A stretch of 31,311 nucleotides of DNA from Planctomycetota bacterium (GCA_026692885.1 JAPLNJ010000279.1:1-31311), one strand, 5' to 3'. Numbered from the stretch's first letter, positions 17,901-26,457 are shown. A program made the numbers and translations. Notes: a model not told the origin generated them from the letters alone.

Positions 17901-20900
17901 AATTTGCACGGGTTGCGAGTGTATGCTCGTTCGGGCCGAATGGGAATGGCTCACTGCGCAGCCAGCGGACGCCCAGGTGTTCGATTTCCGAAAGGTGAAC
18001 GACCAAGTGCTTCGGCTTGAGCGAGCATGGCTTGCTCGCGGCCCCGCTCTGGTCTTGAAGGCCCGGACTTCGGGAAGAAAAATTGAGCGCGAACCGGGCA
18101 TGGTTCGCTGCTGGTTCAACGCTGGCTTTGTCCAGTGTCGCCGGGACCGAAACGGGAATGTGATTGGAGCGTACGACCCGTGGGTGGTCCTGCCGCAAGA
18201 CCAAGCACCGCCGGTGGGCGAGGAAGTCCTATTACGGCCCCACGGCGAATTAGCGTTCGAAAACCAGTCGGTCGATACTCCAGCCGCGCGGGCCATCAAT
18301 GTAAGGGCGATCCGACCTCCTCGGGCCCAGGAAGGGAGTCTTGTTCGCGGTGTGATCGTCGGCAGCGACCGCAACCACGTTGGCCGGCGCCGTTGGTTGG
18401 CCAGGTGCGGCGAACTGGAGTTGCGGATTGATCGCGACAAACTAACCAGCGACCTGATGACACTGTTCTCGCTCGACCAGCTCAGCGATGAACAGCTCGC
18501 CGGGCTGGGATTGGCCGATCATGCGATCACGTTTCGCGTGACGGATAACGGACGGCGCGCCAGTGTCGTGGCAGCCGATCCCCAGTGGCAAGCCACCGAC
18601 TTGATCCTTGCTACCATTTGCCAGCAAGTGGCGGGGCTCACATTCTTGAGGTCCGAGGGGGCGGGCGTCTTGGTTTTCGAGGTGCGGCGCAAGGGGGGAG
18701 TGGCAGAGGGATGCCGCAACAGCCTTTCGCCGCTGGGCTTGCATGTCCGCGTCGCCGAAGGTGAACTGTTCCGTTCCACTGGCAAGCCGTGGACAGCGAG
18801 GGACTTCGAGAATCGCGAGGGCTACCGACTGGGGCTGCAGGTGGTCTTCGGGCGGCTGCTGGGTGACGGCTCATACCAAGCCGATGACGAGCAGGGGATC
18901 CCCGACCTGCAAGCGGTTGAAGATAAGGACTCCGACCTGAACCTCCGGTGCCGCGATGCATTCCGGCCCGACAGTCTTGTCCGCGTGCGGATGGAAGGTC
19001 AGTCGTTGCGACTAGTCCCGCCACCCGATCTGGGCGTGTTCCCGCTCCACGAAGTCGACGTCCGCACGGACGACCGCACGCGTCATGCCTTCCAACGGAC
19101 TGCCGACAACGAGCGTGAGGCGTTGGTGAGCAACGAGTGGAAACCCGCGGCAGAAGAGTTTCGTCTCGAAGTACGTCTCCCACGCGAGAAACGCTTACTC
19201 TCGCCCGACAATTCCGGCCCTGGCGAGGTTGTCCGGTTGCTGAACTTGGAGCGGGGAATGCCGTTGAAGGGGTCCCTCCGCGCTTATCAGGAGAGGGCTG
19301 TCTTTGTCAACGGTCTGCGAGTCGACCTTGATCCATTGTGGCATTATCTGCTTCCCCGGCCAATGTCGCTGGACGATGTCCTTTGGCACGCGCAAGGTCG
19401 GGCACTAGGCGTGACGGCGGTGGTGAACCGGAAAGAACGGCCCCGGTCGCCAGAAACGATGCCGGAGGAGCTGCCCTTCCTGAAACAAGGGGGAGAGGTC
19501 ACCGGGCTGGTGGTCGGCACGCCGCGTTCCAACGAGTCGCACGAGGTGGCGATCCGCTGGGTGGGCGGTACGGGGCCCGACGGCGAACCGAAGGTCGCGG
19601 ATGAAATGCGTCTGGCGTTCGACGACAACGATCTTCGTTCGTTCCATCCCGGCCACGTGGTACGGGCTCGGCTGCAGAACGGAAGAGTTCGACTGGACCA
19701 CATCCAGCGCGACGTGACGGGAAGCCTCTTCTACGAAACCACGTCCCCGGACAACTGGGCCGCCGCCTTCCGGGAGTGGGCGTCGGCCGACGAAGCTCCA
19801 CGCGGCGTGCTGCTGGCAGGCCCCGACGCTCGGCGTGGTTGGCTGTTCGTGATGGCACCAGCGCACCTTGTCGAGATTCCGGCCGCCAAGCTGTCCGGGG
19901 TGGAGCTTCTGCGGGATGCATGGAAGCTCGACGTGGTCGAATTCGCCCGCGAAGCGGCCGATGGCGACGTGCCTCGTTTCTGCGTGACGGGCGTCGAGCC
20001 GTGCCTGTTTCGATCGTGGCTGGGGCAACCGCTGGAGTTGTTGGTGCACGGGTGGCGATGGGAAGACCGGGTCTTCACCTGCTCAATACTCCCTCCGGGC
20101 GATGATCCGCAGGGGGTGCCGATGGGGTTCTCACTCTCCGAAGCGGGAATTTCCCCGTTGGCGGCCCCGCAAGCCCTCCGAGACCGGCTGCTGTACAACC
20201 ACGAAAGAGACATTCGGTTGCCCTGTACCTTACGGGGTTACGACTTAGGGGTCACCCGTCACCGGGAAGCCAGCGACCTTCGCACCCGCTGGCTTTGCCG
20301 ATTGCTGCCGTCGGTGGCGGTCTTTCGCCCGGATGCGACCATCGAAACCGCGCAGCAAAAATCGCTGGCCGATACCCTGCGCGAGTGCAACGGGCGGATT
20401 GAGTCCGAGGGTTGGCTACACAAGGACAACTCGGGGACCCGCTCGGTCCAGTTCGAACAATTCCCTGACGAGCCCCCTGTACCACTGCCAGAGGAGGAAC
20501 AGACCTGGATCCGCTTCTCTCGTCCCCTACCCAATCCCGGCGATGCGCCGCGGCCGTTCGTCGTCTTTCAGACGCCGGACGGTCCGCGGGCGTCTTTGCG
20601 GCGGCTGCCGCCGCTCAGCTTGGGCGAATGGCTGCGGAGCGTCCGGCTTTCGCCCAATGGCGGCCCCGTAACGAGGAAGCTGTATTACTTCGGCAAGCTT
20701 TCGGCCGAACAACTCGCGGAGTGCGATCGGCGGGACTGGGCGGAAGGCGAGGAGTACTACGTGTTGTTTGAGGTCGAACCAGGGGTGTCGCTGGCGGCTA
20801 GACCGTCGCAGCTCACGTTTCACGGCGCGAAGTTCGATCCCACGGCCCTCGTCTGCGGTGATATCGTCAACCAGTTCCTGGTAACCCCGCCGCCGGAGCC

Positions 20901-21621
20901 CGAAGCGGAGTGCGGCATGGAGATCCTGGATATTCTGCCGGACATTAGCTCAGAGATCGAGAAGTTCGACCGGCTCCAAGGGATCCATTTCGGCAGCGTC
21001 AGTCTCCGAGGCGATATCGTGATGCTCAAGATGCTCCGCGGCGTCAACTTCCGAACCGATGTCGTGGATGAGGGGCGCCGCGGCCGCTGGCGATTCGTGC
21101 TGGTTCCGCCGGATGAGCGGCAAATGGCCTGGCTGCGGGATATGGAATGGGACGATCAAGGCTCAGCCATCGTGTACCTCAAATTCGACCACGTGGATCG
21201 AGACCGCGGCGAGCTGTTCTTCCGTTTGGCGTCGGTGGAGGACGTTTTCAAGGAGAGGAACCTAATCTGGGTGCGTTTGCCCGGCAGCGGCGAGGCGGAA
21301 GCCGAAATCGCCGAATTCGGCAAGATCAAAAGGCTTCGGGCTCTTCCACTACAGACGCCTTCGTTGCGCAGATCGGAGGGGCAAAAGATGTACATTTCTG
21401 ATAGCCGGTTTTCGACCCGCCGGGGACGGCTACACAGTCTGGTGATTCCTGAACAGGGGCGAATCCGCCTCGTCTGCGTGCGGGGCGAAGATGATCAAGG
21501 CACGCGACAGCTATCGCTGCTGGAGATTCCGCCCCGGCCGTTCAGTTTTCTGCCACCCTTTGCGACATCGTGCCGAGCAATCTTGATTACTTGCCCCCCA
21601 CCCCTGAGGCGATCGTCTTGA
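14965..21621 (+). CDS. giant protein: HEAT-like helical N-terminus and tandem S1/OB-like beta modules
   Basis: 2218 codons from GTG. Residues 1 to about 925 are Leu/Ala/Arg-rich helices (for example FLLPALTALFVSPCERIRRQVL) that look like HEAT or similar solenoid repeats. From about 931 the character changes to repeated small beta-rich units with a recurring pattern: a V-x-G start, a hydrophobic strand pair, then a G-x-x-V-x-V-x-x strand. The clearest is SLLARVVGIERPG... VPGLLAHQVV... LLVEVKI, which resembles an S1 RNA-binding OB fold. Other units include GVIVGSDRNH, GLVVGTPRSN ... GHVVRARLQNGRVRL and ELLVHGWRWEDRVFTCSI. No catalytic motif, signal or TM segment is seen. The last 20 or so residues (rich in Pro/Arg/Ser/Cys) lie in the overlap with the next frame and look out of character, suggesting a frame change there. 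A scaffold, possibly RNA- or ribosome-linked, is the best guess. Confidence 0.85.
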   Translation: MAEWRFYLQSLLGRGQEAEKRINELLILRGALQGERLSVAEQVQFLRQLETLDTAQQVFLLPALTALFVSPCERIRRQVLDLVLGWIRPRGALGNDLRFLIVSSAEPSRLEFILQQLADLAKGESVGMDLKAPFSALSFLRTPAFIVTTLVGLRQWIRHQPNESELDETYASFFRAEKNADLRRLLEIWAIRGPVFLRYLMMVWMGETGLSPCADLDASEVLLRRYRHDRDPLVAAEAVEAYVRLVPTDGLPAAVSLLMQELKTFKKRDLQCWDRDPGEAFRELISGLIWALGRLAAHHYPAPEPLRALGELLAQPPCNRLDFIPPRNLPRGVTPTSELPEDVAKKIYAIACFLHAQEITIHVRPLRNRAQGNAGFRDAGAPAPVKIDNPQLSPNVFDFEATPNPDSGNDPLTWPLHLKRPWLYGQHSQAANHLLPLISPLLTPTDDPQRRVDSRQEIRQRGPWMYAACHAAAQVLCEVLRRGHRLDQPTIRPIFDYLCKMAAKLSTTKTARSNDQHAPSDASKLKVLTKRLFLNDLLGEEVFSLTNFEEPASNWTPFLVQLAESSLRSLPWEPTYRWISDNCGLLLKIANASACHPKARYSAAVVLWIHAARVGGQLQQDVDAIRWRDPDILSIHHDALCFVEEDVLQEWAAKDEASPGDPRRSLYLAAEQLSRALEVEAGLPDLDLADNWAATCLAEWEPTLKQDQLHHLPFRLLRAYARRPRDLPGNIRRLHDLLLRTCSTAELQFFFDCLPADRKPSERLYRRIAELVEGSRGAISAASSPHFDIQAVKDRLLQESVVRRWLARHARRWWQEDAFSFYLRSRRPPSFPQWGRVIAAEGEILGGAGAAEEDLLATLAPLGQPKLDLAAGYADLVASFVHSPQISSGIRCLARGCEVVPGTVDLHALPLPLEQKIRRLESLVVKAEPFSLLARVVGIERPGMASICLGASVPGLLAHQVVTVEDDVRADDSLLVEVKICTGCECMLVRAEWEWLTAQPADAQVFDFRKVNDQVLRLERAWLARGPALVLKARTSGRKIEREPGMVRCWFNAGFVQCRRDRNGNVIGAYDPWVVLPQDQAPPVGEEVLLRPHGELAFENQSVDTPAARAINVRAIRPPRAQEGSLVRGVIVGSDRNHVGRRRWLARCGELELRIDRDKLTSDLMTLFSLDQLSDEQLAGLGLADHAITFRVTDNGRRASVVAADPQWQATDLILATICQQVAGLTFLRSEGAGVLVFEVRRKGGVAEGCRNSLSPLGLHVRVAEGELFRSTGKPWTARDFENREGYRLGLQVVFGRLLGDGSYQADDEQGIPDLQAVEDKDSDLNLRCRDAFRPDSLVRVRMEGQSLRLVPPPDLGVFPLHEVDVRTDDRTRHAFQRTADNEREALVSNEWKPAAEEFRLEVRLPREKRLLSPDNSGPGEVVRLLNLERGMPLKGSLRAYQERAVFVNGLRVDLDPLWHYLLPRPMSLDDVLWHAQGRALGVTAVVNRKERPRSPETMPEELPFLKQGGEVTGLVVGTPRSNESHEVAIRWVGGTGPDGEPKVADEMRLAFDDNDLRSFHPGHVVRARLQNGRVRLDHIQRDVTGSLFYETTSPDNWAAAFREWASADEAPRGVLLAGPDARRGWLFVMAPAHLVEIPAAKLSGVELLRDAWKLDVVEFAREAADGDVPRFCVTGVEPCLFRSWLGQPLELLVHGWRWEDRVFTCSILPPGDDPQGVPMGFSLSEAGISPLAAPQALRDRLLYNHERDIRLPCTLRGYDLGVTRHREASDLRTRWLCRLLPSVAVFRPDATIETAQQKSLADTLRECNGRIESEGWLHKDNSGTRSVQFEQFPDEPPVPLPEEEQTWIRFSRPLPNPGDAPRPFVVFQTPDGPRASLRRLPPLSLGEWLRSVRLSPNGGPVTRKLYYFGKLSAEQLAECDRRDWAEGEEYYVLFEVEPGVSLAARPSQLTFHGAKFDPTALVCGDIVNQFLVTPPPEPEAECGMEILDILPDISSEIEKFDRLQGIHFGSVSLRGDIVMLKMLRGVNFRTDVVDEGRRGRWRFVLVPPDERQMAWLRDMEWDDQGSAIVYLKFDHVDRDRGELFFRLASVEDVFKERNLIWVRLPGSGEAEAEIAEFGKIKRLRALPLQTPSLRRSEGQKMYISDSRFSTRRGRLHSLVIPEQGRIRLVCVRGEDDQGTRQLSLLEIPPRPFSFLPPFATSCRAILITCPPPLRRSS

Positions 21622-24600
21622 CGCGTCAATGGGCCAGCCCCGCCAGACGCTCTAAACTGCTCAGAGAAAAGAAGCCAATCTCATGCGACCTGGTAGGCTA
21701 CCCTCAGCTTACTGGCGTGACACGCGATTTGAGCGAGGAGTCCGCCGCCTCCGAGGATGCGGTCCTGCAGGTCGCAAAGATCACCAGAGCGGCGTCCGGC
21801 AATATCCCGCTTCGTGCCGCCCAGCCGCTGGAACTTTCCGGGCGAGACATCGTCGTGGGACGACTGGAAATCGACGACAATAACGTTCCGCGACTGCACG
21901 ATCCGTCGAACAAAGTCCACACGCTAAGTTGGTCCGAGGTGACCTTCCGCCAGGGAAGTCCCCGTAGCTTGGCAGAGGCCCTGCGCAATTTGTCCTGGCG
22001 GGACGTATCGGCGGACCGGAAGGACAGTAGCCCCCAGACCATTGATCCCCTTGATCGGGCCTGGCTGCTAGCGCGGCGAGTCAACGGGCGGATCTCACTG
22101 ACCGCTCAGGCCGATACACCATTCCCAGTCGACCATCTGGCCGAACAGTTCCCCACGCGAGATTCCCCGAATGGTCCCGTGCGACAGTCGTACGTTGTTG
22201 CCGTGAATCGGGCGGGCCGCTTAATACTCGAACTCGCGCCCGGCCGCTACGTTGAGTTGCCGACGGGGCTGCTGCGTCAACTGTTCTCGGGGCAACTCGG
22301 GCCCGGGCTCGAATTGGGCTGGGAGAGTCTGGATCGGGGCGACGTCATGGAGATCGAACGCGTCCCAGCGGCGGAGGACAGTACCGCGGAATACCTGCCG
22401 CCGTTTCGCGTGGTTCAAGTGCATCCGGGCAACGGTCGGCAAGAGCGAGTCTCGTTCGTGACGGTCCTTCAGGTCGCGGCCGATGGGGGCTTGGTGCTGG
22501 GACAGCCAGGACCGACGGCCATCCCCGCGGACCATTTGCGTCACCTGCTACAAGATCGCCTGATTGACCTGCGCTCGTTTCCCGCCGGCCGCTTGCGCGA
22601 TGAAACCCTCTGCAAGGAGTTCGACCGGCACGGCAACTTTCTGGTCCTTGAGGGCGTCATAACAGGCACTCGTCAGGGAGCCAATGGCTGGCTGCACTTC
22701 GTCGACATCGGCATGCCTGTTCCCATCCAGGGCCGAGCCGATCAAGGATATCCGCAGTTCTTCCTGCTCAGCCGGCCGCCGTATCCCAAGGGCACGCCCC
22801 TCCGGGTGCGTGTCATGAACATTGAGCACCGAGGCGGCCGTCTTGAGACGTGTGAGCTTGCCGTTGAATGGGACTCCAACCGCGCACGTATACGTTGGGA
22901 CGGGTCGATGGCCAAGCGATTTGCAGGATCGCCACAGGTCGGAGATTCGGTCGTAGTGTACCGCGGCGACGCCACCTTACCGGGGGACTGCCAGGTCCTC
23001 GGCTATGAGACCGACTTCTTGGTCGAATGGGTGCCCTATGCCGGCGACCCCTTTCATCTTCATCAAATGCCGGAACGAGACTTCATTCTGCCGCGTCTGC
23101 TGCCAGGGCCAGAATCCGCCATCTGGGCTACGGTCGAGGCGGTCGAGGAAACGCGACGAGTACTGCGGCTGTCGCGACGGGTGCAACTAGAGCAATCGCT
23201 TCCCCGCGCGGGTCGCATTGGTCGCGCCCGCCTCCGTGAACCCCTCAACGATCGCCGCCTGTTAGTCGATGTCCTGGGAACACCCACGGTCCTTTTCGTC
23301 GATAAACTCTGTCAAGGGGCTGGACGGGCCTTCCGGGCCTCGGTCGAGGCGCTAACCCGGGCGTGGGTCGCCGACTCTGCCGGGGCATTATCGTCGCCTG
23401 AACTGGAAGTCGTCGCTGAGTCCGACGGAACGGTCAACGCCGTGGCCGTCTACCCCTTGCCGTCGGAAGTGGAAGAAGTGGAAGCCCGCATCGAACGTAT
23501 TGTGCCGAAAGGCGTACTAGCCAACGCCGATGGCTGCCGTATGTTCGTGCCGAATCAGGAGTTGGCCTGCTGCGATCTCGACGAGGAACTCATCATGCAG
23601 TTTTTCAGGCAACCTAACGACCGGCTGTACCGCGTACGGGTTCCTAGCAGATCTTACAAGGGACCCTTCAGCCTGATTCGAACCCGCGAGGTCCGCCGGG
23701 AAGTGGCTTGGCTGCGTCTTGCGGGTACGGAGCCAGTTTACGTAGTTTTAGCCTGGGACTGCAAGGAGGGGCGGGCCATCGTTCGCAGTCCGTCCGGGGC
23801 GCTCATGGAACTATCCTACGAACCGGGAACCAAGGTGCCAGAACGTGGTCCCGCGTACGTACAGTCGGTCCACGAAACGGGGACCGTGGTCCGTTTGTCG
23901 CTAGAGCGGGTGCCCGTCCGTTATTGGGCCTTCCCCAAAGAACGCGAAGAACGCCAGGAGTTCGCCATCGATTCGGTTACGTCCCAGGTCGTAAGGTCGG
24001 CCATCCTCGATCTTCAGAACCTGGACGATGGCCCAGGGGCACTGGCTGCCTGGGCATCGCGACAAATCGGCCTGGAGCCCAGCCCGCGGAACCTTCGGCT
24101 CGTCCTGGAGGAAATTAACACACGCTTTGGGCACGACACCGCATGGGCCGCCGCGTATGGCTCGGCTGGCGAACCTGCCGATCCTCCCTGTGGTTTCGCA
24201 ATCGCCTTGGGCGAGACGTGCAACCTGTTGACGCAACGGCAGGCAGTAGAAGTGGCATCCCCGATCGCCCAATTCTCCCTCGGCTATTGGCATCTGCTGA
24301 CAGGGAACGCAGTGCAATCGCTGCCACACCTACACGCCGCCATAGGTGACGCGGCCGTCGGCCGGCATGTCGACGTGTGGATCTGCCTGGCGCGCGCCCT
24401 TTCACTCATGAATGCCGAGACGGCGGTGATTCCGCCCGCATTGGCCCGCCGTCTCCAGTTGCCCGATGCGACTCCCCCGATGGTCATGGCAACGTATCTC
24501 TTGGCGCGATTGAGTGTCCTTGTCTGGACCGGCGCCCTCCAGACATTCCCTCTCCCTCTGTTCCAACCCTCAAACCCTAATGACCCTGAACGACAACTCT

Positions 24601-25232
24601 GGATGGAGTCGTTGCAGCGGGGCGAGTTGACAAGCATTATCGAAGTCGCGGACCGTCTTCGAGCCAATGATCGGGAGCGGTCAACATTGAATCAAGCCCG
24701 AGACTTATGGCTGGCGATTGTCCAGGGCCGCTTTGACACGCGATTGGGAGAACTGACCGACACCCTGCTGACAGCGATTCGAGACGAAGAAGAAGACCAT
24801 CGCGAGATCGGTGCGGGCGTATACCTGTTGGCCGCGCAGCTCTCGTTTGCAAGAGGGGACATTCGGACAGGCTTTCACCACTTGGAATTGGCGGCTCCTC
24901 CGGCCGGCGAGGAAGAATTGTCGGATGCCATGGAATTTTGGAAAGCCTGGATCCGCTGCGAACCTCTTCCGTCCACAGTCAGTCCGTTGTTTGCCGCGCT
25001 CTTGGACGCCTTCCGACAAAGCCGATGGCGGTCGCAAGTCGATGCGTGCGTAGTCCAGCGACTATGGGAATCGCTACGAAATACTCATCACCGATGGGTT
25101 GTCAATGGCCCCGTCTATCGAATCGTGCCCCACAAGCCTGACATTCCCGCGCAAGTGCCACTATGGGGCGAGGAACACGCCATTCCGATGACGTTGATTG
25201 ACGTAGCGGGGGAGGGCAGTAACGAAGAGTGA
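21570..25232 (+). CDS. giant protein, continuation: S1/OB-like beta modules then TPR-like helical C-terminus
   Basis: 1220 codons from a GTG at 21570, which lies inside the previous gene in another frame. This frame is open upstream to 21495, so its true coding start may be earlier or may be reached by a frame change. Residues 1 to about 785 continue the same beta-module array: GVITGTRQGANGWLHFVDIG, RIERIVPKGVLANADGCRMFVPNQEL (as two short parts, GVLANADGC and RMFVPNQEL, which is very S1-like), and GRARLREPLNDRRLLVDV. Residues about 800-1195 are helical repeats reminiscent of TPRs (AQFSLGYWHLLTGNAVQSLPHLHAA; VYLLAAQLSFARGDIRTGFHHLELA). No start-proximal Shine-Dalgarno is seen. The shared repeat type across the junction argues that both frames were one gene of about 3,400 codons. 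It is the last gene of the plus operon. Confidence 0.82.
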   Translation: MPSNLDYLPPTPEAIVLTRQWASPARRSKLLREKKPISCDLVGYPQLTGVTRDLSEESAASEDAVLQVAKITRAASGNIPLRAAQPLELSGRDIVVGRLEIDDNNVPRLHDPSNKVHTLSWSEVTFRQGSPRSLAEALRNLSWRDVSADRKDSSPQTIDPLDRAWLLARRVNGRISLTAQADTPFPVDHLAEQFPTRDSPNGPVRQSYVVAVNRAGRLILELAPGRYVELPTGLLRQLFSGQLGPGLELGWESLDRGDVMEIERVPAAEDSTAEYLPPFRVVQVHPGNGRQERVSFVTVLQVAADGGLVLGQPGPTAIPADHLRHLLQDRLIDLRSFPAGRLRDETLCKEFDRHGNFLVLEGVITGTRQGANGWLHFVDIGMPVPIQGRADQGYPQFFLLSRPPYPKGTPLRVRVMNIEHRGGRLETCELAVEWDSNRARIRWDGSMAKRFAGSPQVGDSVVVYRGDATLPGDCQVLGYETDFLVEWVPYAGDPFHLHQMPERDFILPRLLPGPESAIWATVEAVEETRRVLRLSRRVQLEQSLPRAGRIGRARLREPLNDRRLLVDVLGTPTVLFVDKLCQGAGRAFRASVEALTRAWVADSAGALSSPELEVVAESDGTVNAVAVYPLPSEVEEVEARIERIVPKGVLANADGCRMFVPNQELACCDLDEELIMQFFRQPNDRLYRVRVPSRSYKGPFSLIRTREVRREVAWLRLAGTEPVYVVLAWDCKEGRAIVRSPSGALMELSYEPGTKVPERGPAYVQSVHETGTVVRLSLERVPVRYWAFPKEREERQEFAIDSVTSQVVRSAILDLQNLDDGPGALAAWASRQIGLEPSPRNLRLVLEEINTRFGHDTAWAAAYGSAGEPADPPCGFAIALGETCNLLTQRQAVEVASPIAQFSLGYWHLLTGNAVQSLPHLHAAIGDAAVGRHVDVWICLARALSLMNAETAVIPPALARRLQLPDATPPMVMATYLLARLSVLVWTGALQTFPLPLFQPSNPNDPERQLWMESLQRGELTSIIEVADRLRANDRERSTLNQARDLWLAIVQGRFDTRLGELTDTLLTAIRDEEEDHREIGAGVYLLAAQLSFARGDIRTGFHHLELAAPPAGEEELSDAMEFWKAWIRCEPLPSTVSPLFAALLDAFRQSRWRSQVDACVVQRLWESLRNTHHRWVVNGPVYRIVPHKPDIPAQVPLWGEEHAIPMTLIDVAGEGSNEE

Positions 25233-25400
25233 GGATCCCGCAGTCAGTGGAAAAACGGATCCTGCAATGAAAACGGGCTTTTCTCTCACATTTGTTTACA
25301 CGAAACCCACCCGGATGGTTGAATGGCGATGGAGTGAAAAGTCCCCAGCTCGCGATTGGAACGTGCCGATCGCATCCGTGCCGGCGCCAATGCCACAACA

Positions 25401-25907
25401 ATGGAAGGAATCGAGCAAAGGCCGCGTCCCCCCCATGCCATCAAGGTCAACCTGCCCTGGAGCTACTATCACAAGCACCGGTGCCTGTAACTGCACGACG
25501 CGGTCTGCCGCGACCTCGCCTTCTGGCATGTGTTGATCGACGATCTGGTCGAGTGTCGCTTTGATCGGCTCAGCTTGTGGAGCATTCGTCTTGGGTGCCT
25601 AATAGTACGGCCAACCGATTTCCCCAATGCATGCGACCTGAGCGACGCGGAGTTGGCTCCGCCCTTGCCGCCCAGACTTGACGCTGCTGCACTGTTTCGT
25701 ACAATTGAAGTTGAGGGCGGCAATACTATTTCCCGTCGTTTGGACAAAGACGTATGTACAGCTCGGTTGCCCCCGGGGGACCGAGCGTCGGATGCTTCCG
25801 GGTCGTCTTTTGCGTGGGGAAGCAGAGCATGTTGGATGCGTTGTTGGTTGCCGTCCTGTTTGCCCTCGGTTCGCTTTACATGGCCTAGGGGGCATGCGAG
25901 TTGTTAA
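25401..25907 (+). pseudogene. gene remnant(s) with in-frame stop; part resembles an IS5-type transposase start
   Basis: From ATG 25401 the frame reads protein-like sequence (KVNLPWSYYHKHR) to a TAA at 25488-25490, then continues in the same frame with equally protein-like sequence (LHDAVCRDLAFWHVLIDDLVECRFDRLSLW). Further on, CDLSDAELAPPLPPRL resembles the 'DLtDaeWallePLLPP' start of IS5-family transposases, with losses. After about 25760 the frame no longer looks coding. I read this as one or two broken genes, and the first part is not recognised. Confidence in the IS5 link is low. Confidence 0.35.
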
Positions 25908-25987
25908 ACCACTTCAACCCCAAAGCTCCCCAGGAGATCAAAGTGGTGGGGCTGGCCGAAACCGAAGATCCCGTTGAGGATCGGTAG
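25829..25987 (+). pseudogene. small membrane protein gene broken by TAG
   Basis: ATG 25829 opens MLDALLVAVLFALGSLYMA, a single hydrophobic helix, then meets TAG. The same frame goes on with a protein-like tail (HFNPKAPQEIKVVGLAETEDPVEDR, here abbreviated to its key parts NPKAPQEIKVV and AETEDPVEDR) to a second TAG at 25985-25987. If the first TAG is bridged the product has 52 residues: one TM helix and a short acidic tail. The hydrophobic start resembles small KdpF-like or other orphan membrane peptides, but no family can be claimed. It overlaps the remnant frame at 25401-25907. Confidence 0.35.
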
Positions 25988-26185
25988 TCGGCGATTCGGC
26001 AGGTCCGGAAGATCAGTGGCCGGACCAACTTGGTAAGAACCAAGATCGCCGCGTCTTGACGTGGCGTGCAACTCGCGACGACCACCGGCCGTACGTACAC
26101 GCGGCGCGGGCTTAGTGAGTGTGAACTTCCGCCTTGGCGCGGGGCACGCTTGCGATGACTGACAGCTTGGTACATCACTGGTATG

Positions 26186-26410
26186 TTCGACTTGGCCGCG
26201 CATTGACGCGGCGCGCAAGACCGCCCCAGTGACGCGGTGTTCGATCTAGGGAATGCGGTTTTGCCGCGCATTGACGCGGCACGCATGACCGTGCATTTGC
26301 GCGGTGTTCGGTCTAGGGAATGCGATTTTGTCGCCGCATTAACGCGGCTCGCATGACCGTGCACTGAGGCGGCGTTCGTTTTTGTGAATGCGGTTTGGCC
26401 CATTAATGCT
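26186..26410. repeat. tandem repeats of about 67 bp with conserved hairpins
   Basis: Units begin with TTCGA/TTCGG/TTCGT at 26186, 26240, 26307 and 26375 and are 54, 67, 68 and about 36 bp long. The clearest pair (26240-26306 and 26307-26374) share CTAGGGAATGCG, a GCCGC...GCGGC hairpin and GCATGACCGTGCA. The hairpin GCCGCG-CATTGA-CGCGGC is perfect in the first two units and slightly altered but still paired in the third. More diverged copies seem to lie upstream at about 26045-26080 and 26128-26160. Unit lengths are not multiples of three, so coding is unlikely. There are no unique spacers, so this is not a CRISPR array. Confidence 0.65.
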
Positions 26411-26420
26411 CGAGCGAACG

Positions 26421-26457
26421 GGACTGGCAAGTTTGATCAACTTGCCAGTCCTTTTTT
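26421..26457 (+). terminator. strong rho-independent terminator
   Basis: A perfect 13-bp stem (GGACTGGCAAGTT paired with AACTTGCCAGTCC) closes a 5-nt loop (TGATC) and is followed at once by TTTTTT at 26452-26457. The T-run is on the plus strand only, so it ends plus-strand transcription. It lies 1.2 kb past the last plus-operon stop and 11 nt after the repeat array, so it may terminate an unannotated RNA covering the repeats. Confidence 0.9.

Noticed and set aside
25224..25266. Terminator for the giant operon (AGGATCC...GGATCCT)
   Set aside because: Short stem, large loop and no T-run; GGATCC is self-complementary, so the pairing is easily chance.
26186..26410. CRISPR array
   Set aside because: Repeats follow each other directly with no unique spacers of constant length, and no cas genes are present.
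25885..26430. 181-codon minus-strand frame with internal repeats (RAASMRGKTAFPRSNTAS-like)
   Set aside because: The protein repeats only mirror the DNA tandem repeats, whose lengths are not multiples of three; there is no start signal and no family likeness.
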